Source of the DNA: Dehalococcoidales bacterium
GTDB lineage: Bacteria > Chloroflexota > Dehalococcoidia > Dehalococcoidales > RBG-16-60-22
Assembly: GCA_030606585.1 (NCBI GenBank)
Contig: JAUWGD010000030.1
Span: 1 to 14,532 of the forward strand
DNA: 14,532 bases
Direction: 5' to 3'
Every line of letters begins with the position of its first letter. The stretch's first letter is position 1. This document shows, piece by piece, positions 6,713 to 13,156 of this stretch. A program made the position numbers and the translations under genes. The notes below the pieces were generated by a model. It was given only the letters and a program-made list of their open reading frames with translations, was not told where the DNA came from and searched no databases.

Positions 6713-8269
6713 GTGAATACTACTGATTTTCTTAATATTGCCACGGCCATTTGCCCTGATAAAGCGGCCATAGTTTTTGAAGATAAAAGATACACGTTCA
6801 GCCAGCTCAACGAACGCGTGAACCGGCTGGCTAACGGACTTCAAAAGCTGGGTGTGAAGAAGGGCGACCGGGTATCCCTCATCCAGGTCAACTGCAACCA
6901 GTGCGTGGAGACGTATTTCGCCGTAGCCAAAACGGGCGCCATCTACCTGCCGCTGAACTTCCGCGCCAAGGAAAAGGAATTCACCTATATGCTCAATAGC
7001 GCCGAAGCCACCACCCTGATAATCGGCGAGCGTTACGTACCCATGATAAAAGCCATCCAGCCCGAACTCAAGTACCTGAAACACCTTATTTCTATTGAGA
7101 CCAAGCATGACGACATGCTGTATTACGAAGATATAATGTCTTCTTCGTCGGCTGACGACGTAATTACCGAAATCGATGACGACGATACTACCATGCTGAT
7201 GTACACCGCCGGCACCACCGGTTTCCCGAAAGGTGTCATGCTTTCTCACAATAGCTTCAGCTCGTACATGCTGGAGAATGTTTCACCGGCTAACCCGGAG
7301 TCTGATGAAAGCAATATCCTCACCGTGCCCCTCTACCATGTCGCCGGGATTCAGGCGATGATGGCGGCTATCTATGGAGGCAGGACGCTGGTCATGGAGC
7401 GCCAGTTCGAGCCTGGAGAGTGGATGACGCTGGTCAAGACCGAGAAAGCCAACCGTGCCATGATGGTGCCAACCATGCTCAAACAGCTTCTCGACCACCC
7501 CGATTTCAAAAAGCACGACCTCAGCAGCCTGCGGGTGATTACCTACGGCGCCGCGCCTATGCCTCTCCCTGTTATCAGGAAAGCGTTGGAGGAATTTCCC
7601 GGAGTAAGCTTTATTAATGCCTTCGGGCAGACGGAGACGGCTTCCACGATTACCTCCCTGGGACCTGAAGACCATGTCCTCACCGGCACCGAAGAAGAGA
7701 AAGAGAAGAAGTTGCAGAGACTGGCATCAATCGGCAAGCCGATGGCTGATGTCGAGATGAAGGTCATCGACGATGACGGCAAGACGCTGCCGCAGGGTGA
7801 GGTCGGCGAGATTCTCGCCAGGGGCCAGCGGGTCATGAGCGGCTACTGGAAGGACGAGGAAAAGACAGCCAAGACAATCGATAAAGACGGCTGGGTGCAT
7901 ACCGGCGACGTGGGTTACGTGGACGAAGACGGCTACTACTTCCTGTCGGGGCGTTCCAGTGACATGATTATCCGGGCGGGAGAAAACATTTCGCCCGAGG
8001 AGATTGAGAATGTTATCCGCGAGCACCCCAAGGTGGAGGATGTGGCGGTTATCGGCGTCCCCGACGAGACCTGGGGCGAGGAACCGCGCGCCGTGGTCAT
8101 TCCCAAAAAGGGTGAAAAGCCCACTGAAGAAGAAATTATGGAGTACTGCCGGAAGGGACTGGCCAGCTTTAAGAGGCCTCGCACGGTAATCTTTGTGGAC
8201 GAACTCCCCCGCAACCCCATGGGCAAGCTCATTAAGAAGGATATAAGAGAGAAGTACGGGAAACCGTAG
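6713..8269 (+). CDS. AMP-forming acyl-CoA synthetase (long-chain fatty acid-CoA ligase type)
   Basis: This class I adenylate-forming enzyme activates a carboxylic acid to acyl-AMP with ATP and then transfers it to CoA in the cytoplasm, feeding beta-oxidation or lipid synthesis. The 518-residue protein has the P-loop-like YTAGTTGFPKGV (164-175), the NAFGQTE adenine-site motif (302-308), HTGDV (396-400), the hinge region GRSSDMIIRAGENISPEEIE (413-432) and the C-terminal PRNPMGKLIKKD with catalytic Lys K505. Full length and intact motifs indicate an active enzyme. The acid chain length or aromatic nature cannot be told from sequence. Translation starts at GTG 6713, six bases after GGAGG (6702-6706). 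The gene has its own candidate promoter and ends at a strong terminator, so it is probably monocistronic. K505 is the type of lysine that acetylation silences in related synthetases, which makes the neighbouring sirtuin relevant. Confidence 0.94.
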   Translation: MNTTDFLNIATAICPDKAAIVFEDKRYTFSQLNERVNRLANGLQKLGVKKGDRVSLIQVNCNQCVETYFAVAKTGAIYLPLNFRAKEKEFTYMLNSAEATTLIIGERYVPMIKAIQPELKYLKHLISIETKHDDMLYYEDIMSSSSADDVITEIDDDDTTMLMYTAGTTGFPKGVMLSHNSFSSYMLENVSPANPESDESNILTVPLYHVAGIQAMMAAIYGGRTLVMERQFEPGEWMTLVKTEKANRAMMVPTMLKQLLDHPDFKKHDLSSLRVITYGAAPMPLPVIRKALEEFPGVSFINAFGQTETASTITSLGPEDHVLTGTEEEKEKKLQRLASIGKPMADVEMKVIDDDGKTLPQGEVGEILARGQRVMSGYWKDEEKTAKTIDKDGWVHTGDVGYVDEDGYYFLSGRSSDMIIRAGENISPEEIENVIREHPKVEDVAVIGVPDETWGEEPRAVVIPKKGEKPTEEEIMEYCRKGLASFKRPRTVIFVDELPRNPMGKLIKKDIREKYGKP

Positions 8270-8292
8270 GTAGAATTATTTGACAGAAAGAG

Positions 8293-8338
8293 AGGCCGGG
8301 ATGGTTAGCAAGCTGTTCCGGCCTTTTATTTTTATTTT
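8293..8338 (+). terminator. Intrinsic terminator of the acyl-CoA synthetase gene
   Basis: AGGCCGGGA (8293-8301) pairs with TTCCGGCCT (8316-8324), a nine-pair stem with one G-U pair and a 14-base loop. It is followed by a long T-rich tract to 8338. It lies 23 bases after the stop codon and is the clearest terminator in the window. Confidence 0.9.
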
Positions 8339-8490
8339 CGCCTAGCGTCCACACCACCCCCGGTGTTATCTTTTCCCACCCATGCCGCCCTCGCGTCATC
8401 GGCTGCCTATTCCATAATAGACTCCCCACACCCCAGAAAGCAGGGCGTCCAAGAGGGGCGCCAGCCCCTCTTCCTTTACCTTTCTTTTTA
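8339..8490. other. Non-coding spacer, left part of the 416-bp gap between synthetase and cupin gene
   Basis: From the synthetase stop to the cupin start (8270-8685) I see no convincing gene. This part contains a small dyad ACACC/GGTGT near 8352-8367, the hairpin at 8451-8472 and a pyrimidine-rich stretch. The rest of the gap is filled by the cloverleaf repeat at 8491-8578 and the promoter/operator region at 8609-8656. Confidence 0.6.
8451..8472. repeat. Perfect 9-bp hairpin
   Basis: AAGAGGGGC (8451-8459) pairs with GCCCCTCTT (8464-8472) around a GCCA loop. A T-rich stretch follows at a distance (8473-8490), so weak terminator activity is possible. The core is similar to the hairpin at 4452-4474, which suggests a related palindromic element. 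Confidence 0.65.
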
Positions 8491-8578
8491 TTGTCATTGC
8501 GAGCGCAGCGTGGCAATCCCATAGATATACTTAATCAGATGATAGAGATTGCTTCGGGCTTCGCCCTCGCAATGACAA
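8491..8578. repeat. Cloverleaf-type palindromic repeat, 88 bp, copy B
   Basis: Perfect 13-bp terminal inverted repeats, TTGTCATTGCGAG (8491-8503) and CTCGCAATGACAA (8566-8578), enclose inner arms GCAATC (8513-8518) and GATTGC (8547-8552) and a GGGC-TTC-GCCC hairpin (8556-8566). The outline GTCATT...AATC...GATT...AATGAC matches copy A at 6539-6612, while the stem sequences differ. From memory, elements of this kind recur in many bacterial genomes. No transposase is nearby, so any movement would need to be in trans. Confidence 0.8.
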
Positions 8579-8608
8579 ACCATTTTAAACACTCTCGCGT
8601 ATTTCAAT

Positions 8609-8637
8609 TTGTAAACTTCACCAAATATAGCTATTAT
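8609..8637 (+). promoter_or_regulatory. Candidate promoter for the cupin-like gene
   Basis: TTGTAA (8609-8614) and TATTAT (8632-8637) are 17 bases apart, matching four and five of six consensus positions. The predicted start is near 8644, about 42 bases before the ATG at 8686. Confidence 0.55.
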
Positions 8638-8656
8638 ATCCGTGTAGATACGGATA
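8637..8656. promoter_or_regulatory. 20-bp inverted repeat, likely operator over the transcription start
   Basis: TATCCGT (8637-8643) and ACGGATA (8650-8656) form perfect 7-bp arms around a 6-base spacer. The dyad begins on the last base of the predicted -10 box and covers the predicted start site. A dimeric repressor bound there would block initiation. I did not see a second copy of the dyad in the window, so the regulator is unknown. Confidence 0.5.
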
Positions 8657-8672
8657 GATTTTCCAATAAGGG

Positions 8673-8678
8673 AAGGAG
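8673..8678 (+). promoter_or_regulatory. Shine-Dalgarno site that sets the cupin start at 8686
   Basis: AAGGAG lies seven bases before ATG 8686. The frame is open upstream to a TTG at 8491, but that would translate the cloverleaf repeat and the promoter, so the ATG is preferred. Confidence 0.85.
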
Positions 8679-8685
8679 ATTAAGA

Positions 8686-9573
8686 ATGCCAGCCACTAAA
8701 TACGGACAGCACGTCAAGACTCTTAAGTTTAAAGAGTATGACCAGGGCGGTTTAAGACTGGAAAACGTCATGGACGGCAAGTACCTGGGGGTGGACGCCC
8801 ATATCAGGTACGGCACTTTCTGGACAGCCGGTAAAATCGGCAAAAACCCGGATAAGCCGCACGTGCATGATTTCGACCAGGTACTGCTCTTCGCGGGGTC
8901 GGACATGGATGACATCGGCGAGCTGGGGGCGGAAATAGAGCTCTGCCTCGGCGAGGACCTGGAAACGCACATGATTACCACCACCACGGCCGTAGCCATT
9001 CCCAAAGGGATGCCCCATTTCCCCGCCACCGTTAATTTCCTGGAGAAAAGGTTCTTCTTTTACGAGATATCCATAGCGCCGGTATATAAAGAGACGGTGT
9101 TCAAGACCAGCAAGAAGCCAACCCCTCCGGTGGAATGGCGCGCGGAATCCAGGAAATATGTGATGCCCTTATCTTTTTCGCGGAAGGGCGCCTGGCACTA
9201 CGGCCCGCTGAACCGGGATGACGGCGGCGGCTACATATCCTTTGTCGTCACCAAGGAGAGAGCGGGATTTGATTTTGTCATGCTATACGAAAGCATGAAG
9301 AAAGGGCCCTACAGAATCTGCCCTGACCCCGATAAGCCGCACGCGCATCCCACCACGCAGGTCATGTGCTTCCTGGGGACCGACACCGACGACCCCGGCG
9401 ATTTAAGGGCGGAATTCGAGATATGCCTGGGTAAAGAAGAAGAGAGGCACGTATTCACCAAATCGACGGCCATCGTGACGCCGCCCTTCCTGCCGCACTG
9501 GCCGGGTGGCCTTTTAAAGTGCGATAGACCGATTATCATGGCGGACATTCACCCCTTCGGCAATGACCATTAA
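8686..9573 (+). CDS. Duplicated cupin-like protein of unknown function
   Basis: The 295-residue protein consists of two related halves. Each has a DKPHxH segment, an acidic stretch ending in a CLG motif, an ExxH/ExRH element and a PHxP loop. In half one these are H59, H61, Q65, the region 73-90, H95 and H111. In half two they are H219, H221, Q225, 233-250, H255 and H271. Every pair is exactly 160 residues apart. The pattern HxH(x3)Q followed later by a PxxxPH loop resembles cupin motifs 1 and 2, with Gln where the metal-binding Glu is usual, so a double-stranded beta-helix protein with two metal sites is plausible. No substrate can be inferred. There is no signal peptide, so it is probably cytoplasmic. 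It has its own promoter and operator-like repeat, and a MeaB-type GTPase gene follows 60 bases downstream on the same strand. Confidence 0.85.
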   Translation: MPATKYGQHVKTLKFKEYDQGGLRLENVMDGKYLGVDAHIRYGTFWTAGKIGKNPDKPHVHDFDQVLLFAGSDMDDIGELGAEIELCLGEDLETHMITTTTAVAIPKGMPHFPATVNFLEKRFFFYEISIAPVYKETVFKTSKKPTPPVEWRAESRKYVMPLSFSRKGAWHYGPLNRDDGGGYISFVVTKERAGFDFVMLYESMKKGPYRICPDPDKPHAHPTTQVMCFLGTDTDDPGDLRAEFEICLGKEEERHVFTKSTAIVTPPFLPHWPGGLLKCDRPIIMADIHPFGNDH

Positions 9574-9624
9574 ATAAAAAACAGCCCTTTTATCTGTTAT
9601 ACTTTTATCAATAAATTCTTGCAC

Positions 9625-9628
9625 GGAG
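9625..9628 (+). promoter_or_regulatory. Shine-Dalgarno site that sets the MeaB start at 9634
   Basis: GGAG is five bases before ATG 9634. A TTG at 9619 in the same frame lacks such a site and would add only five residues. Confidence 0.65.
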
Positions 9629-9633
9629 CAACC

Positions 9634-10584
9634 ATGACGCTGGCGGATAAAGTTTTAGCCGGTGATGTTCAGGCCGCCGCCCGGCTTATCAGTCGGATCG
9701 AGGACGAGTCCCCGGATGCCCCCGGCGAGATGGACGCCATCTATCCTCATACCGGTAAGGCGTATATCGTGGGCGTGACCGGCGCCCCCGGCGCCGGAAA
9801 AAGCACCCTGACCGATAATCTCATCGACTTTTTCCGCAAACAGGATAAGACAATCGGCGTTATCGCCATCGACCCCACCAGCGCCCTTACCGGCGGCGCT
9901 ATTCTCGGGGACAGGGTGCGTATGCAGCGGCACAGCGCCGACCCCGCCGTATTTATCCGCAGCCTGGCGACACGGGGATGGGTGGGTGGCCTGGCCCGGG
10001 CAGCCATCGGCGCTATTCATGTTATGGATGCCATGGGCAAGGATATCGTCCTGGTGGAGACGGTGGGTTCGGGGCAGATTGAAATAGATATCGTCAAAGC
10101 GGCGGATACCACGCTGGTTGTTTTAACCCCCGGTTCCGGCGATGAAATACAGACGATGAAGGCCGGCATACTCGAAGCCGCCGATATTCTCGTCGTCAAT
10201 AAGGCGGATACGGAAGGCGCCGACCGCCTCAAGGCTGACCTGGAATCCATGCTGGCTCTGAAAGAATCCCCACCTGAAGAATGGCGGCCGCCCGTTATCC
10301 TGACCGAGGCGATAAACGATAAAGGCACGGCAGAACTGGCCGGGGCAATAATGGGTCACCGCGATTTTCTGGTCGAAAGCGGCGGGATGGCGGGGCGAAA
10401 GAGAGAAAGGGCCAGGCTGGAGCTGCTGGAAGCCGTGGAAGGCTTTGTTAAGGATTTTATCTATCGACTCGATGGCGGCGACTACCTGGAAAAGCTGGTG
10501 GACGACTTATTAAATGGCAGGATAAATCCTCAGCGCGCCGCCCGCGAGATTGCGGGTCGTCTGGCCGATGAGCTTGATAAGTAA
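9634..10584 (+). CDS. MeaB/ArgK-type P-loop GTPase, acyl-CoA mutase chaperone
   Basis: MeaB-family GTPases protect and reactivate B12-dependent acyl-CoA mutases (methylmalonyl-CoA, isobutyryl-CoA and related) by gating cofactor loading. The older ArgK label as an arginine transport kinase is probably wrong for most members. The 316-residue protein has Walker A GAPGAGKST (50-58), the family motif DPTSALTGGAILGDRVRM (80-97), the switch/Walker B segment ETVGSGQIE (142-150) and the guanine-specificity motif NKAD (189-192). A helical C-terminal dimerisation region of about 70 residues follows. The segment usually written ETVGVGQ has Ser at the fifth position. No mutase subunit is encoded in the window, which is unusual because the partner often lies next door. 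It follows the cupin-like gene by 60 bases with no strong terminator between, so read-through is likely. It converges on the phosphatase gene. Confidence 0.92.
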   Translation: MTLADKVLAGDVQAAARLISRIEDESPDAPGEMDAIYPHTGKAYIVGVTGAPGAGKSTLTDNLIDFFRKQDKTIGVIAIDPTSALTGGAILGDRVRMQRHSADPAVFIRSLATRGWVGGLARAAIGAIHVMDAMGKDIVLVETVGSGQIEIDIVKAADTTLVVLTPGSGDEIQTMKAGILEAADILVVNKADTEGADRLKADLESMLALKESPPEEWRPPVILTEAINDKGTAELAGAIMGHRDFLVESGGMAGRKRERARLELLEAVEGFVKDFIYRLDGGDYLEKLVDDLLNGRINPQRAAREIAGRLADELDK

Positions 10585-10641
10585 AGGGTAGAGGTTAAGG
10601 CGGATGACCATCGCCCGCAGCCTTTTGGGGGACGGGTGGTA

Positions 10642-11397
10642 TTAAGTGAGCAGCGCCTTCTCAAGACGCTGTACCAGTGAAGGCTCAGTACCCTGAGCTT
10701 TCAAATAGTCCCCGATAGAGCCGTATTCCCGCCGGAGTGTTGATAAGAACAGGGACATCGACTCCGGCACCGCTTTCCAGAAATAGTCCGGCAGGGGTTT
10801 GATGTGCTTTGCCATTTCAGGGTCGCTGTTTATTCTCCCAAGAAGCTCTTCCATGTAGGGAGTCGATAGCGTATAGTCTTCTATAATGACTTCATCTTCG
10901 ACGCCCAAAATGCTCAGGAGGATAGCCGCCAGGATGCCCGTGCGGTCTTTGCCGATGGCGCAGTGAAAAACCAGCGGGTGGTTTTCCGGTTCGGCGATGA
11001 TTTCCAAAGCCGCCACTATCCTTTCGCCGAATTCGCTCTTCCGCACGAGGTGTAAATAGAACTCTCCCATATTGGTAAGTTCACGGAAGAGTCGTTCGTC
11101 CTCTTCCCGGTTGCCCCCGGCAATAAAGGATATGTTGTGGTATCTGATATCGGTTTCGGAAAGCAGCCCGATTCCCTGCCGCTCTACTTCCAGGTTGCTT
11201 CTGAGGTCGATTACGGAAGTGAGTCCTATTTCTCCGGTGAGCCGGTCGAGGTCGTTCCCGGTCATGTTGCGGAATTCACCACTGCGGAAAAGACGCCGCC
11301 AGGCCATCGTATAGCCGTCCCGGGCCGGGTAGCCGCCGAGGTCACGGAAATTAATCACATTATCGAAATATATATGTCGTGTATATGGTTCTGTCAT
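10642..11397 (-). CDS. Tyrosine/serine protein phosphatase family protein
   Basis: The 251-residue protein belongs to the Tyr-phosphatase-like superfamily that hydrolyses phosphate esters of proteins or sometimes phosphoinositides. It has the early NFRDLGGY motif (16-23) and a SVIDLRSNLE segment (61-70) with the likely general-acid-side Asp. The active-site loop FHCAIGKDRTG (144-154) carries the catalytic Cys C146 and the phosphate-binding Arg R152. The HCxxGKDRTG form is typical of the family that includes LipA-like and fungal Siw14-like enzymes. There is no signal peptide, so it is cytoplasmic. It is the last gene of the thiolase-DUF35-phosphatase operon, starting seven bases after the DUF35 stop with only a weak A-rich ribosome site, so translational coupling is likely. 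Its role beside acyl-CoA enzymes is unexplained. Confidence 0.9.
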   Translation of the reverse strand: MTEPYTRHIYFDNVINFRDLGGYPARDGYTMAWRRLFRSGEFRNMTGNDLDRLTGEIGLTSVIDLRSNLEVERQGIGLLSETDIRYHNISFIAGGNREEDERLFRELTNMGEFYLHLVRKSEFGERIVAALEIIAEPENHPLVFHCAIGKDRTGILAAILLSILGVEDEVIIEDYTLSTPYMEELLGRINSDPEMAKHIKPLPDYFWKAVPESMSLFLSTLRREYGSIGDYLKAQGTEPSLVQRLEKALLT

Positions 11398-11404
11398 TAT
11401 TTCT

Positions 11405-11815
11405 TTAATTTACCAGGCTGAATAACGGTCGGGCGCCCTCGCCCGCGGAATACTTATCGCCGGGGAAGACCTTGTGACCCATTTTCACCTTCTTACCGAC
11501 GAGTTCCATGGAGGCTTCTTTCGGGTCGATTCCTTCCAGGTTGCCCATAATCCAGGGGCCATCATCGAGTTCCACCATAACGATGGTGTAGGGGACTTCA
11601 TCCTCGCGCCCCTCCGAGGCGACGAACACGGTGGTAAAAGTGCGTATTTTGCCGCTGCCCTTAAGCTCAATAACATCCATGTCCGGGCTGGCGCACTGCC
11701 GGCAGACTATCTTGGGCGGCACCGTGATAGCTCCGCAGGCCCGGCACTTAAGTCCCAGGAGCTTATTCTGCTTAAGGGCTTCGTTGTAGTCTTTAAAAAT
11801 CAGTTTATGTTCCAT
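11405..11815 (-). CDS. DUF35 protein: Zn-ribbon plus OB-fold acyl-CoA-associated subunit
   Basis: DUF35 proteins pair with thiolases or thiolase-like enzymes and help form the acyl-CoA channel or bridge between active sites. Known examples are archaeal thiolase/HMG-CoA synthase complexes and the ChsH2 partner of sterol-degrading aldolases. This 136-residue protein has a rubredoxin-like Zn ribbon with C24/C27 and C38/C41 (CRAC...CRQC). An OB-fold region from about residue 50 to the end follows, including KGSGKIRTFTTVF and PYTIVMVELDDGPWIMGNLEG. No catalytic residue is expected. It begins one base after the thiolase stop (TAACATG), strongly implying a stoichiometric complex with that enzyme, and ends seven bases before the phosphatase gene. 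Family membership is secure; the reaction of the complex is inferred. Confidence 0.92.
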   Translation of the reverse strand: MEHKLIFKDYNEALKQNKLLGLKCRACGAITVPPKIVCRQCASPDMDVIELKGSGKIRTFTTVFVASEGREDEVPYTIVMVELDDGPWIMGNLEGIDPKEASMELVGKKVKMGHKVFPGDKYSAGEGARPLFSLVN

Positions 11816-11816
11816 G

Positions 11817-13004
11817 TTACCAGCCCCTTTCGAAAATCATGTTGACCAGCGTGCCGCCGTCGCCGCCGAGCGTGTCCGTCATGCCGATTTTAGCATCGGG
11901 CACCTGGCGTTCCGGCTCCACCTCTCCCCGCAGCTGCCTGACCACTTCGTAGACCTGCCCGGCCCCCGTGGCGCCGATAGGGTGTCCTTTCGACTTAAGT
12001 CCGCCGGAGGGATTGACGGCTGTCTTCCCGCCGATATCCGCCTCGCCTTTCTCCCAGGCTTCGCCCGCCGTACCGTAGTCGAAGAAGCCGAGACTTTCGG
12101 CGGCAATCAGGCTGGCGATGCTGAAGCAGTCGTGAAGCTCGCAGAGGTCGATATCCTGCGGCTTGACCCCCGCCATTTCGTAAGCCCGCTGCGAAGATAT
12201 TTCGCGCGCCCTGATTCTCGGCAGGTAATCGCTCTGGTTGCCGAGGGGACCGCAGGAAGACTGACCCGTGCCGGTGACATAGACGGGTTTGCCGGTGAGT
12301 TTGCTGGCGACCTCTTCCGAGGCCAGCACCACGGCGGCGGCGCCGTCGGAGAACGGACAGCAGTCGTGCAGGGTGAGCGGCGTGGACACCACGAAGCTGC
12401 CGAGCACTTTCTCGACGGTCATATCGGCGTTCTTGCCGTAGAACTGAGCCCTGGGATTGACGCTGCCGTGCTTGTACGACTGTATGGAAACGCGGGCCAT
12501 CTGCTCCCGCAATTTCTGTAAGGGAATTTTATAGGTGTCCGCATAAAGGTGGGTCAGCATGGCGAAAACAGCCGGGAAGGTGATACCGGCGGGATATTCG
12601 TAGCGGGAATCGCTGAACATGGCAAAGGTTCTCGTTGCCAGTCCCGTGCCCATCGTGGCTGCCCTCTCGACTCCCCCCGCCAGGACGATATCGTAGTAGC
12701 CGGAGGCCACCCACATGCAGGCGTCCCGGATAGCCATGCTGGCCGAGGCGCAGGCGCCCTCGTAGCGGGTAGCGGGGACATACAGGCAGCCGATATTCTC
12801 GGCGGCGAGGGACTGCACCATCCCCTGCCCCTCGGCGAAGTCGCCCAGCGCGTTGCCGACAAACAGGGCTTTGATATCTTTCGGTTTGAGGTTCGACTCC
12901 GTAATGGCTTCCATAGCGGCTTCGGCGAACAGTTCGACTTCCGTCATATCCTGCGGGCCGCTGAACTTCGTCTCGCCGACGCCGACCACAGCTACTTTTT
13001 TCAT
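11817..13004 (-). CDS. Thiolase family protein, SCP2-type acetyl-CoA acyltransferase
   Basis: Thiolases cleave 3-oxoacyl-CoA or condense acyl-CoAs through a cysteine-bound acyl intermediate. The 395-residue protein has the nucleophile Cys C85 in EGACASASMA (82-91), ELHDCFSIA (289-297) with H291 and C293, and SKGHPIGATGAG (338-349) with H341. The C-terminal glycine motif GGDGG has no Cys. In SCP2-type thiolases the acid/base cysteine comes from the HDCF loop, so the catalytic set looks complete. GGAGG at 13011-13015, six bases upstream, supports the start. It leads an operon with DUF35 and a phosphatase. The DUF35 partner suggests either an acetoacetyl-CoA thiolase-like complex or a ketoacyl-CoA thiolase acting on bulky substrates. 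A thiolase-like aldolase is less likely because the thiolase residues are intact. Confidence 0.93.
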   Translation of the reverse strand: MKKVAVVGVGETKFSGPQDMTEVELFAEAAMEAITESNLKPKDIKALFVGNALGDFAEGQGMVQSLAAENIGCLYVPATRYEGACASASMAIRDACMWVASGYYDIVLAGGVERAATMGTGLATRTFAMFSDSRYEYPAGITFPAVFAMLTHLYADTYKIPLQKLREQMARVSIQSYKHGSVNPRAQFYGKNADMTVEKVLGSFVVSTPLTLHDCCPFSDGAAAVVLASEEVASKLTGKPVYVTGTGQSSCGPLGNQSDYLPRIRAREISSQRAYEMAGVKPQDIDLCELHDCFSIASLIAAESLGFFDYGTAGEAWEKGEADIGGKTAVNPSGGLKSKGHPIGATGAGQVYEVVRQLRGEVEPERQVPDAKIGMTDTLGGDGGTLVNMIFERGW

Positions 13005-13057
13005 ACCAGACCTCCAGTTCAGGTTACAGATTGAGAAAATTCTATTGTATACGATTA

Positions 13058-13087
13058 ATTATAAGGGGTTGAGGTGAGTTCTTGCAA
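13058..13087 (-). promoter_or_regulatory. Candidate promoter for the thiolase operon
   Basis: On the minus strand TTGCAA (13082-13087) is followed by an 18-base spacer and a consensus TATAAT (plus-strand ATTATA at 13058-13063). The predicted start is near 13051, about 47 bases before the thiolase ATG. The -35 hexamer is its own reverse complement and is shared with the divergent promoter. Confidence 0.5.
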
Positions 13088-13110
13088 AACGGCTCCGTAT
13101 TATTCATAAT
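13082..13110 (+). promoter_or_regulatory. Candidate promoter for the DUF169-SnoaL pair
   Basis: TTGCAA (13082-13087) and CATAAT (13105-13110) are 17 bases apart, matching four and five of six consensus positions. The predicted start is near 13117, giving a leader of about 40 bases. This argues that the open frame from 13082 is not translated from its first codon. Confidence 0.45.
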
Positions 13111-13141
13111 TGTGGCGGCGTACGGAAGTGAATTGAAAATC

Positions 13142-13147
13142 GGAGGG
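13142..13147 (+). promoter_or_regulatory. Shine-Dalgarno site that sets the DUF169 start at 13157
   Basis: GGAGGG lies nine bases before ATG 13157. The upstream TTG at 13082 in the same frame has no such site and sits within the candidate promoter. Confidence 0.75.
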
Positions 13148-13156
13148 TTAGATTAC

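Noticed and set aside
8491..8685. N-terminal extension of the cupin-like protein from a TTG at 8491
   Set aside because: It would translate the cloverleaf repeat and the predicted promoter. ATG 8686 has a strong ribosome site seven bases upstream and starts the conserved-looking protein.
9578..9607. Weak hairpin (AACAG...CTGTT) followed by a few T residues between the cupin and MeaB genes
   Set aside because: A five-pair A/T-containing stem is too weak to call a terminator, and I found no convincing -35 for a separate MeaB promoter.
10585..10641. Possible bidirectional terminator between converging MeaB and phosphatase genes
   Set aside because: The 57-bp gap has no stable stem followed by a T-tract on either strand.
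11814..12521. Plus-strand open frame of 235 residues opposite the thiolase gene
   Set aside because: The thiolase on the minus strand carries all catalytic motifs. The opposite frame is a by-product of GC-rich third codon positions.
13082..13156. N-terminal extension of the DUF169 protein from a TTG at 13082
   Set aside because: No ribosome site, overlap with the candidate divergent promoters, and a better start at 13157 after GGAGGG.
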